64,000 bases of DNA from assembly GCA_026018925.1 (NCBI GenBank), contig JAKSZU010000012.1, forward strand, positions 42,881,218 to 42,945,217. The letters run 5' to 3'. The position numbers were made by a program, and so were the translations under genes. Under the pieces are notes generated by a model. That model was given only the letters and a program-made list of their open reading frames with translations. It ran no database searches and had not been told where the DNA came from. Shown one piece after another: positions 24,086 through 35,547 of this stretch; within the stretch, counting starts at the first letter, position 1; every line of letters begins with the position of its first letter. Source of the DNA: Tupaia tana (taxonomy: Eukaryota > Chordata > Mammalia > Scandentia > Tupaiidae).

Positions 24086-27000
24086 GTGAGTGGACCTTCT
24101 TGTGGGCTGGGGGGAGGGCGAGGGTGGAGGAGGGGTGGGCGATGTCCCCTGTGCCATGTCTGCACCTCTCCTCCTGTCCCCCAACCCTCTGTGACCAGAG
24201 TTTGCCTTCCCCATTCTCTTCTGGGCCCTTCTCTCCTGCCTCCCACCTTCCTCCCAGGCCCGTCTGCCCTCACTGTGGACAAAGTGGCCTGAGGGACAGG
24301 CCTGCTCCCCCACCCCTCTAAGCACAGGTCTCCAGGTGTGTAGCTGGCACTGGGGGCCGAAGCCCTGCCCCTGATGCCCATGTGACCTCAGGGAACCCTG
24401 GCCCCTGGCCTCAGCTTGAACCTGCAGGGGTGAAATGACAGTCTTTGTCCTGCCCAAGAACCTGGCATGTGCAGCCGGGGCGAGGTTTGGTAAAGTTGGG
24501 GAGCTCTGCCCGCTGCTCAGCCCCAGGAGTGGTCACACATCCACGTCGTTGACGACACCATGGAGCTGGGTTCTGCGGCCAGGCAGGCAGGAGGTCATGG
24601 TGCCCGGGGTGAAGGCTGAGGTCGGCAGGCGCCATGGTGGGTGGGGGCCTCCTCTGCCCCAGCACCTGCCCACCTGGCCAGCCTGCCCAGGCGGGGCCAC
24701 AGCAGCCCCTGCCCCAGCTGGCCCAGCCATCCGCTGCCTGCGCAGGCGGCCGGGTGATTGGTGAGCCAGGGGCCAGGGGTTAATGCGCCGTGGGATAAAT
24801 CCCAGGGCCATGTTTACAGCAGCAGTGGCGGGGCCCAGGCCAGGTTTTAAAAGGGGGAAAAATAAAAGGGGCAGTGAGGTCAGGAATAAATAAAAGCGCG
24901 TTAAGAGCTGTCGGGGACCAGCCAGGATGCAGGGTGGGGGTCTGTTTGTGGCTGGGATGTTTTCCCTCCACCCCCTTTTCTCCTCCAGCTGTCCCCATGG
25001 AGGTCACAGCTATCCGGGGGCCTGACAGAATAAGGGGGCTTCACTGGGACGATGGGCCCTCGGCCAGGTCCCTCTCGGACTCTCCCCCGAAGCCTGTCCT
25101 GTGGAGGACTTGGGGCCCTGGCTGATCTGACAGCTGCCATGCCCCACCCTCCTTGGTCCAGTCACTCCTTATCCAATGACCGAGTGCCTACCGAGTACCA
25201 GTCCTGAGCTGGGCATCGGACAGACACTGCCGGGCGCAGACGGGCCCTGCCCCCAAGCTCGCAGTGCAGAGAGCACCCATTACGTAGGGTGACCTGCACT
25301 GGGGGTGCAGGTCACAGGCACGCGGGAGCTCAGTGAGGGGCAGCTGTCTCCACCTAGGCATCAAGAAGGCTTCTAGAGCCAGCAGGTGGCATGGAGGTTA
25401 AGGCAGCTGGATCCCACAGGGCTGGCTGCGTGGTTGAATCCCAGACCCCGCAGCTTGAAAAACACATGGGCGCACGTGGCTCCTGTGAGGAGACCGGAAG
25501 AGAAGGGCTGCTGCGTGGCCATGCTCCTGGGGGGGATTCTCACTTTCTCTCTCTCTCTCTTTGTCTTTCTGTCTCTCTGATGAGCACACGTACCCTATAG
25601 CAAAAACTAAATATATATAGGTAATAATAAAATTTTTTTTTTAAAAAAAGGAAAGGCTTCTGGAAGGAAGTGGCGCCTCCACTAGCACCCTAGGGATGGC
25701 GCTCTGCTTAGAGTGGGCTCCCCCGGAGTCCCGTGTTAAGATGTGGTGCGCCATTGTGGCAGCATCCGTGTGGACGGAGGGTTAGTCCGGTTAAGTTGTT
25801 GAAAGGTGGGCCTTTGGGAAGTGACTAGGCCTGAGGATGGGGCCCCAGGATTGAGTCCTGGTGGGTTTAAGGAAGGGAAGGGGGACACGCTCTGCTCGCG
25901 ACGTTTCTCTGCCCTCTGCCAGGTGAACCACCTACAAGAGGGCCGTTGCTGGGCCAGCTGGTGCCATGGTGGTTGAGGCAGCTGGATCCCACATGGCTGG
26001 CTGTGTGGTTCGAGTCCCAGATCCAGCAGCTTGATGGACATACCAAGCTCATATGTGTGCATGCCCGGGATCCCAAGGGCAGAATGGAAGAGGGGGGATT
26101 GCATGTGGCTGTCTCCCCTGGGAGGTGCTTTCTTGCTTTCCCTCTTTCATTCTTGGTTTCTCGCTGGTGGGCACATGCGCCTGCCCTATGGCAAAATTTA
26201 AAACAAGAGAAGACCTCCACCAGATGCGGCTGCTGGGCCGTGGACCCTCCATCCATGAGCTGAAGAAACCTCTATTCTCTTAAATGATCCCAGCTCATTT
26301 ATTTGTCTTATTATAGTACCAGAACAGACTAGAACAGATGGGCAGGACTGAGTCTGGTGCAGAGGCGTGGGAAGGGTGTCCCTGGGAGAGGGACCAGCAC
26401 GGGCAGAGACCTGGACTGAAGGAGAGTGTGGAGCATTTCAGGAGGCACACAGCTGGATCTTTAGCCATTCAGTCTGGGGAGACAAGGAGCAGAAAAGGCG
26501 TGGGCATTTTAATCCTAAAACAGCTCATCACCAGGGCCAGCAGGTGGCGTGGCAGTTAAGGCACTGGACTCCCACGTTGCCGACCATGGTTCAAGTCCTA
26601 GACCTGGCGACTTGCTTTCTCACTTTCCCTCTCTGGTGAGCACTCATGTCCTGTAGCGGATTTAAAAGTAATAGTAATAATGATAAATAAAATTAAATAA
26701 ATAATTATTTTTTTAAAATTATAAAACAGCTGGACACCCTTCTGCTCTGAACCCTACCGGGCTTCCACTTCACTCAGAGCAAAGGCCCACGAGGTTTCCC
26801 ACCTCTCAGTTTGACTCCACTGCAGCCACGCAGCCTCCCTGTGGCTCGTGGACAGGACAGGCCCACTCCTGCCTCAAGGCCTCCCCGCGCCCCCGCCCCG
26901 TTCTCTCTGCCAGAGTGCTCTTCTTCCTCCTGGCACCCCTGTGGTTACTTCACCAAATGCCATTTTTTAGGGGGTCCCTCCCTGATCCCAGATGAAATGG

Positions 27001-30000
27001 TAACCACTTACCCCGCGCCTTGCTCTGTCTTAGTTTTTCTTTTTCTCAGAGCACTGTTCTCTTAATACCCCATGTCATTTTATTACATTCACTGTCTTCT
27101 CCCCGCCAAGAATGAAAGGCTGTATCTCAGCACCCAGAACTGGGCCGGGCACATGCAGCCGGTGCTCAGTCAATGATCATCGTCTGAATGAGTGACGTCC
27201 AGGTAATGGTGGGGACAGTCTTACACAGTAAGTGCAGGACCTGCCCCAAGGGCAGCGAGCGGCGGCCACGAGGGTGTGGGCAGAGCCAGGAGGGCGTGTA
27301 GACAGCCTGCTGACCTCACTGCCAAGCCGAAGGGCACCTGCCCTGGCCCGACTCGGGGCACAGGAGGTTCCTTTAGCTCCCCTTCAGGCTTTGGGGCTGA
27401 GGCGAGGCTGGAACAGGCCCTGTGGATGGCCCGGCTGATGCGGAGATGGATGGGGCGGGCCGCGACCCTGGAGGAAGTGGGCTCGCAGTCCAGCCTTTTA
27501 ACGCCGACTGAGATTTATGGAGGCGCTGCCAGTGCTCGCTGGGACTGCCACTCCGTTAATGTGATTGGAACAAGGTGGAGGTGGTGGGAAGGGGACTGTG
27601 ATAGGGACCAGGCTGGGACTGGTGGGGGCCTGGCACCCGCCTGGGACTGGAAGACAGGTGGGCCCAGGCCCCTTCCTCTGCCCCCCCCCCATCTGCCACC
27701 TGGGCCCTCCACCTGCTGGCCCACCCGGCCTTCACCCTTGACCTGCCTGGGGCACCTGACTGCCTAGACAGAGCATGTTCTTCCCATGGGTTCCCTGAGG
27801 TTCCTCTTGCAGTGTTCAGGCTCCCCTCTGCTCCCACCTCCCATGGCCACCCACCCACCCACCCCCTGGTTCCCCTCCCCATCTTGCATTGAACAGCCCC
27901 AGTCCCGTTCCACTGCCCACCATGCTGGGGCTGCCCGGCCAGCACCCTGAGCCTCCCCTGCTCACCACGTGCCTAGCACAGTCTGCCAGGCGAGCTCGTG
28001 CACGGCTCTCTCACCTGTGCCCACCTCTGCAGACTGCCCGAGGGCAGCGGCACAGCCTGCTCTGTGCAGATACTGCCGTGTGCCAGGCCCTGCCCTCCAG
28101 GGCTGCTCCCATTCTGGTCCTGGAGGGGAAGGGCACAGGCAGTGAACTGCCACCCCCCCTGGTGTCGATGGTAGCCGGGGATCAGAAGGGCACGTTGTCG
28201 GAACACCCACTGATTCTCTGCAAGTGTGTGGTAGCTCCTGGCAGGAGAGGGCCGCAGCCTCCATGCAGGGAAGGGAGTCTGGGCACCCCTCCTTGATGAG
28301 AGCCGCAGGGGCTGCTGGGCTTGGAGGGAACTTAACCTGGAGGGCACAGACTACTTACTCTGAAGGTCTGCCTTCCTCTGGGGCCAAACCTTCCCTGGGC
28401 CCTGATGCCAAGCTGCCTTGGGGCAGCATTCCTACTCCGTGGCCCTCTTAGGGCTCTCTCTGAGTTGGGGAGACTATGCTAAACACTGACTCAGAACTTG
28501 GCTACGCTCTTAAGGATGCCCAGTTTGGTAGGAGACAGCCCAGTAGAGAGGGGCAGTGAACTTGGGGTCCAAAGACTGAATAGGAGTTCAGCAGGTACAA
28601 CAGGACAGGCCCCCCAACCAGAGGACCCATGTTTACTGCAGGGAGACTTGACGGGCCTGGGGCAGCCTAACCTCCTTGCCAGACCCTTCAGCTTGGTGAA
28701 TGCCAGGCCACCCCTCTTTCTGCCTCCCTCCCAGAGAGCCTTTTACTGGCTCAATAAAAAAAAAAAAAAAAAAAAAAAAACTTAAAACACTCTCCTATTG
28801 TATGAAAAGAAGGGAGGCGGGTCCTAAATCAGGATGGGAATCGACAGGGCCCTGACGTGCGTCTCTCCTGTTTATTAGGACTGAAATGTTTACTCGGCGA
28901 TAAGGAGCCGGCTTTCTCGGGGAGATTTGTGCGCTCTTTTTCAATTACCCCTCGTCTTTCTCTGCCACTTTTGCACTAAAGGGATAATAAATGTATCGGA
29001 GCGTTTCAATTATTCATCTAAATCATGACTGCGCCTGCCACGGCCAAGCTTTAGTGACAGATTAATTCAGGGCCTCCTTCTTCGGCTTTCGTGGCCGCCA
29101 TCTCTACTCCGGCCTGGCCAGCGCCCCAGTGGGCCAGCTCTGCGAGAGGGTGGGATGGGGTTAGGCAGTGCCCGGGGCAGAAGGGACCCTATGCCCACCT
29201 CCGCCATCCCCTCACACTTCCTGCCTGGGGCCTTCAGGGGGCCAGCGGCCCTCCCAAACCTGCAGGAGCCAGCGCTTGCTGTGAGGGTGCAGCCACCCTG
29301 CCCTCCTGCTGACTCTGCTCGCACCCGCAGCGTTCTGCGCCCACACTGCAAGTCCTGGCGTGTGTGCTGTCTGCCTGGCCCCGTAGCTCCCCTTGCAGCC
29401 CTCGCCTGGAGCAGGACCTTTGCACGTGCTGCGTCTGTACTTAGGAGCGTCTCTGTCCCCCCGCCACGACCCTTCTGCCTGGCTCTCACCTTCTCACAGC
29501 AGGGCTGCCTCTCTGATTCCCCTCGGTTTACTGAGGGCCTGCCAGGGGCCGGGTGTTGTCCTCGACGCTGGGATGACTGACCGCGTGGGCTGGCATTTCA
29601 TCGCTCTTGATAATGAGACTCCTGCCTGCGTGGGTATCCCAGGACTGCCTGCCTCCCTATCAGGCTGCCCCACAGAGGGGCACGCACAGGGCAGGATAGG
29701 TTAGGGTTAGGGTTAGGGTTAGGGTTAGGGTTAGCAGTGCAGCAGTGCTCGTGCAGCTGTCTGTGGCCAGGCCGTGCCTTGTTCCCCCGCCCCCCAGCCC
29801 AGGTGCCTGTGTGTGGGTGCGGGCCTGAGCCTCTCCCTGGGCCACTCCAGGATGGTCCCTTGCCACGTGCACAACCTGCCACCCTGGGCCCGCTCTCTCC
29901 CCTCCTCACGCACACACTGTGACTTTGGGGAGCCAGTTGTCCCTTGCCCTCTCCTTTCTGCCTCTCTTTCTCTCTCCCCGCCTCTGTGCCTGGCTCATGT

Positions 30001-33000
30001 CCTCTCTCATTCTCTGTCTGCCTCTCACCTTTTATTTCTCTTTAGTTTTGCCGTAAGGCGTGTGCACTCGCTGGAGAGAGGCAGAGGGAAAGTGAGAAAG
30101 CTACCCCAGAGGGATGGCCACGCCGCAATCCCATTTCCTCTCTTTCCTTCTCAGGATTTTGGGCACGCACATGCAAACGTGCATATTTTGCATGCCTGCA
30201 TGCCCCGCGTGTTTTCAAGCTGCTGCAACCGGGACTTGAACCATGCAGTCAGCCATATGGGATTTAGCACCTTAACCTCCATTCCCCATGCTGGCTCTTT
30301 TTTATTTCTTTCATGGGGCAGAGAGTACTCTTGACAGTCTCCCCGCACTGCGCTCCCCTCCCCAGCCCTCTGTCAGCCAGGATCAGGGCATGTTGGGTCT
30401 AGGGTCCCAGCACGGGGCACCCCACTTCCTGCGTACTGCGGCACGGCTCACTGCTGGTTGCCGTCTTCTCAGTCTGTCTCTTGTTGGGTCTTTCTCTTGC
30501 TGTCTCCCCGTCCTGGTTTTCTCTCCATTTCTCTCTTTCATGCTCTATTTCTCTCTACTTCTCATTCCCTCTCCCTCTCCTTCTCGCGGCCGCTCTTTCT
30601 CTCTGTCTCTGCAGTGCTCCCTCTTGCGTGCACGTTCTCTCTGCTCTGTTCGCAGACAGGCGGCCCGGGAGGATTAGCCTGGGCCTCTAAGTATTCAGAC
30701 CTCGACTCCTGCCCGATCCGCCTGCGATCCGCGTGCCCCTGCGCCGTGCTATCTTCCATCGCTGGCCGCTGCTAATCCATGATTGCTTCCCATGGCCGCC
30801 GGGACGAGGCTGGGCTCAGGCCGCTCTGGCTAGTCGTGGCCTGGCTCAGCAGGGCAGATAACATGACTTCTGTGGCCCCGTGGGCCTCCTCGGCCTCTGG
30901 AGGCCAGACTGGGTGGGCCTGCCCCTCCCTGGCTGAACTGGGCTCAGAAGAAGCAGGTGGCCTAAGGAGCTCCCCCAGCCAGTCCACAGGCTGGTCTTGC
31001 GCCCCCGGCTGAGGCCTGAGCGTGTGCAGGGCAGGAATGCTAGGATCCTCAGGCCTCGAGCTATCTGGCAGAGTGCAGGGGCTAGGCCCAGCTTCAGGAA
31101 GAGCACTCCAGAAAGAAGGAACCACAGGGGCCTAGAAGCCCAGCAGCCTCAGACCATGCCCGTCCGCTGCCCACACTTCCCACTGGGAATTCCTGGATTT
31201 CTCACTGCTGCCTGCTGCTCTGCAGATGTGGACCGCCACGGCACCCCTGGCTCACCGGCTGCCTGCCACGGGGCCTCTGCTTCTGCTGAGCCCTCCGCCT
31301 GGGCCTCCCTTCCCAACCTCCCCCAAATCCAGCCTTCTTGTCACCCAAGGTGCTGCTCTCACATCACCTCCTCAAAGGGGCCTTCCCAACCGCTAAGCAG
31401 TCCCACCTCGCCCGTCCCTCTTGCCCAGTTCCGGTTCGTTCGCTGCTGCTGTGAGGTTAGAGCTGCTAGTCTGCTCCCTGGAGCTGTGGCTGGGAAGCCC
31501 CGCCCTCGCCAGGGCTGGCTCCCACAGCCCTGACCGGTTTGCTGACCTGTGTGGTATGTGGTTTGGGGCCAGTGGGAGGGGCGCAGGAGGTCAGGGACTA
31601 ATCTAAGGTGGAGGCTGAAGGGGGCCCCTCAGGGTCCGTGGATGCTTCCTCTGAGTCGGAAGATTTTATTCCATGGACGCATGGGAGCCATGGGAGGTTT
31701 CAGAGCAGGGGCACGACATGCATTTTTTCAAGGCCCTTCCCGGGTCCTCCTGCCACCAGGCCTGACCTCGGTTGATGATTTTGATGGTGCCAACAGCCGA
31801 GATGCTGTGAGCGCTCCCTGGGCCATGTGTCAGGGCCTTGCTGGGCCTCTCCCTGGAGGACCTCAGCGTGACAGGATGTGGCATCAGCGACTCCATTTTG
31901 CAGATGAGGAAACTGAGGCACCAAGGCCCTGGAGCTGAACTGCCAACCCCCCTCCCCCACCTGTCCCTTCCTGGGCAAGAGGGTCTATGGAACTCAGGCC
32001 CCTACCCCTGGCCTCAGCATAGGCGGGCAGCGCACACCCCGCCCCTGCAGGCGAGATGCCACCGAGCCCCTGCATGCAGCTGCCACGGGGATTTTTAATA
32101 ACGGGAGTGATTTTTGCATGATGAATGAGGCACTGCCGTTGTGTACATAATGAAGCCCTAATGTTTTCAAATCCCCATTTAAGGAGCTGATCTCACCCCA
32201 TAATGAATTTCAGATCACATCACAGAGCTGTCGTCCATCCATCTTCTCCCTGGGGCACCACCGCCTTGGCACTGCGAGGGTGGGCCTGGCAGGGGTAGGC
32301 TCTGCATCCCCCTGTGGGTCAAGCTCAAGCCTAACGCAGAGGTCGGGATGGGGTGGGTTTGTTGATTGAATGCATGACCAGGAGATGCGGGCAGAGGTAA
32401 AGGCAGTTCTGTCCACAGAGCATCAGCCAGGGCCTAGGAGGTGAATGGAGGCCGGTGAGGGGCGTGGGTCACTGGAGGGAAGAGGATGCAAGGCCCCTGT
32501 GGGGCCTTATCCCGGATTTATGGCTGAACCTGCCCTCTGGCTCTGCAAGAGGGACCCTGGGGGTCCAGCAGCTCAGCCCGCTCCTGACGCAGGCTGGTTC
32601 CCTCTCGGGGACTCAGTTTCCCCATCTTCCCAGCAGGGCCTGGCTGCTTTCACCCTGGCATATGTCGGTTCCGTAGCTCCCCAGCTGAGAGGGAAACCAG
32701 GGTGCCTGGGGCCCGGGCAGCAGCTGCAGGTTGCACCAAAGCGTGGCCGGTGTGAACTCTGCCCAGGCCTGTGCCCATCACCTGGGGCCAGCGGGGTGAG
32801 AAGTCCAGGTTGGGAGAGATCCCTAGGTCATGGACCCTGCTCCTTCCAGGGCTGAGAGGCACCCCTCTGTCCTCCAGCTCCCCAGGCCCTCTCTCTCACC
32901 AGCCCTTCCTGCCTGGCCCAGGTCGGGGTGACCCTGGCCCAGGAACCCTGCTCAGGCTCCTCCAGGCCTTCTCCACCCTGGCAGTGTGTCCGGTTGGGTC

Positions 33001-35497
33001 AGAGAGGCCCTCAGCAGCTTGGGGAGGCAGGGATAGGCCAAAGACAGGCAGCCCAGCCCCAGCCCTGCTCCGCCCAGGGATCTAGCCTGCGCCCCCTCCC
33101 TGTCCCCTGCCCTGCCCTGGAGACACGGGAGCCTAGGAAGATCAGCAGCAGGGGTGAGGGCCGCGTGGCCCTGAGAAGGCGGCTTTGCCTCTCTGAGCCT
33201 TCGTCTCTACTTCAGTAAAAGGAGGGCGAGTAGCGTGGGTCTTAGTTTCTGCTGCTCCTCAAGAGAGACCCTGGACAAGTTCTTATTCCCTCCGGCGCCG
33301 TCTCCCACTCCCAGGTCGCTCCCGGCCTATCTCAGTGCTCCCCGCAATTCTCTTGAGGCCAGGGATCTGATACTCAGAGAAGTGAAGTGACTTGCCCAAA
33401 GCCACCAGCAAGCAATCTTGTGGCTGGGATTTCTGGGGAGAGAACTCCTAGGAGGAGGCACACAGGGGGCCGGGTGGCGGAAGGGGTCAAGGGCGAGGTC
33501 CAGGGCTGGTCAGGGCGTCCTGCCCTCTGGCAGGGGCACAGCTGCCCTCTCTGTCCCCCAGGCCACGGGCCTCCTCGTGTTCCTGTAAATAATTAATTAG
33601 CCCCTACTTGCTTGTTTGTTTAGCATGAGGAATGCTCCCCCACTGAGACGCATTTATTGCTGAATAAATTTAAATATCTAATCTTCCCTTCATGAATATT
33701 ACAGTACCCTAAATAGCGGCCAACACATCCTCAGTGCCTTGGCGAAGGCCCGCCAGAGATGCCTGCCGCCCTCTGCGGCCCTGGGGAGGCCCTGGCTCTG
33801 CCCCGCCTGTCCCCAGACATGCCCAGGGCCCGGGCCATCCCTGGCCACCTGCCTTCCTTCTGTAGCATTCCTCCACAGAGGCGATGCCTGGGGGTGGGGG
33901 AAGCAGACAGGAGGGCAGGCTTGTGCTGCGGGGTCTCCCGAGCAGGGACAGGCCTGAGCCTTGCGGACGGTAGAGGCTGGTCAGAGCCCGGGGCTGAGAA
34001 GGGGCTCTCAGGGCTGCCGGCCAGTCAGGCAAGGCCCCCCAGAGGGCAGCACCTCAGAGGAGGGCCTGGGGACAAAGGGCTCAGGAAGGACGTAGGAGAG
34101 CGAGGGTCTTCAAGAGAGCCTGGCAGGGGACCAGCAAGTGGCATGGTGGTTAAGGTGCTGGACACTCCCACATGGCTGACCACGGTTCGAGTCCCAGAAC
34201 TGGCGACTTCCTTTCTCCCTTTCCCTCTCTCTCTCTCTCTCTGTGTATCTCTTTGGTCAAATTAAAATAAATGAATGAATAAATAAAATTAAATAAATAA
34301 TAATTTTTTAAAAAGAGAGAGCCTGGCGGGATGGGGTAGCAGCCAGCCGGGGGTGGGGGCAGCCCAGAGCTCGCTGGGGCAGCTGTGCTGCACTGCTCAG
34401 GGAGCCGGGTCCCACAGGGCAACCGCATGGCTCCCTGGCCCTGTCAACCTGAAACACGCTGGTTCCCCTGGCCCCCAGAATCCCAGTCTCACGGCACCCT
34501 GGGCCGGGATCCAGGCCCCAGCTGGAGGACAGATCATGTGACATGACCATGTGAAGGCGCTCCTCTCTCTCATCTGCACATGTTCTATCATAAATAAGGG
34601 GGAAATTAAATATATACACACATACCATGTAGAAATAACTGACGTGAGTGGCCTCAGTCCCCAGAGCAGTTCCTCTGCAGGGAGGGGACGTGTTGCTGTG
34701 GGGAGGGGCTGGGACCCAGGCTGCAGAGGCGGGGAAGCCCAGTGGGCAGGCACCGCCAGTGCCTCCGCAGGAGGCAGACACACCCTGGCCTCAGACAGCG
34801 GTGAGGGTGGGGAGGTTCTGGGTGGGAAGGGAGAGAGGAGGCTCTTGGACAGGCCCGCACCGGGGATCTCCTTCCACCTATGTGGTCTTGGGCGCGCTTC
34901 CCTTTCTGTGCCTCAATGTCTTCTTCTAAAGCAGGAGAAACAAGAACCCCTCTAAGAGTGGCTGTGAAGAGCAAATAGGACATGGGTGTGACGTGCGCTG
35001 GCAGGTGCTTGATGAGAGGGCTGTTGTGGCTGACATTGAAGAGCCAGATCTGAGGAAGCTGGAGGGGACAGAGGAGGGGGCCTGTTCCAGTTCTTGTGTT
35101 ATTTGTAACAGAATACCTGCAGCTGGGTCGTTCAGGAGGAGAGAGGGTTACTTGCTGCACGGTTCGGGAGGCACAGGAGGCGAGAGCGTGGTGCTGGCAC
35201 CTTCTGTATCAGGGCATGGCAGAGGGCCGCCCCTGTCTCTACAGGTCTTGTCCCCTCTCCTTAAGAACCTCCTTATGGTAGCCAGCAGATGGCGTAGCAG
35301 TTACATCACTGGACTCCTATCCGGATGACTCTGAGTCCCAGACCTGGTGACTTGAAAACCATACCAAGTGTGTGTGTGTGCTCAAGATCCCAAGAGGAGA
35401 ATGGAGGAGAAGGGATTGCGGCGTGGCCATCCTCCCTTGGGGGTGATTTCTCGCTTTCTGTCTGTCTCTCTCTGTCTGGCGAGCACACACGCCCTAT

Positions 35498-35547
<50 letters not shown>

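Noticed and set aside
25690..26335. Endogenous retrovirus with coding capacity
   Set aside because: Only an LTR-like relic is visible. There are no gag, pol or env frames nearby.
28200..28780. Processed pseudogene ending in AATAAA plus A run
   Set aside because: No coding similarity upstream that I recognise and no matching flanking duplication around CTTAAAACAC. Kept only as an A run.
29698..29734. Chromosome end
   Set aside because: Only about six units, embedded within a gene intron with unique sequence on both sides.
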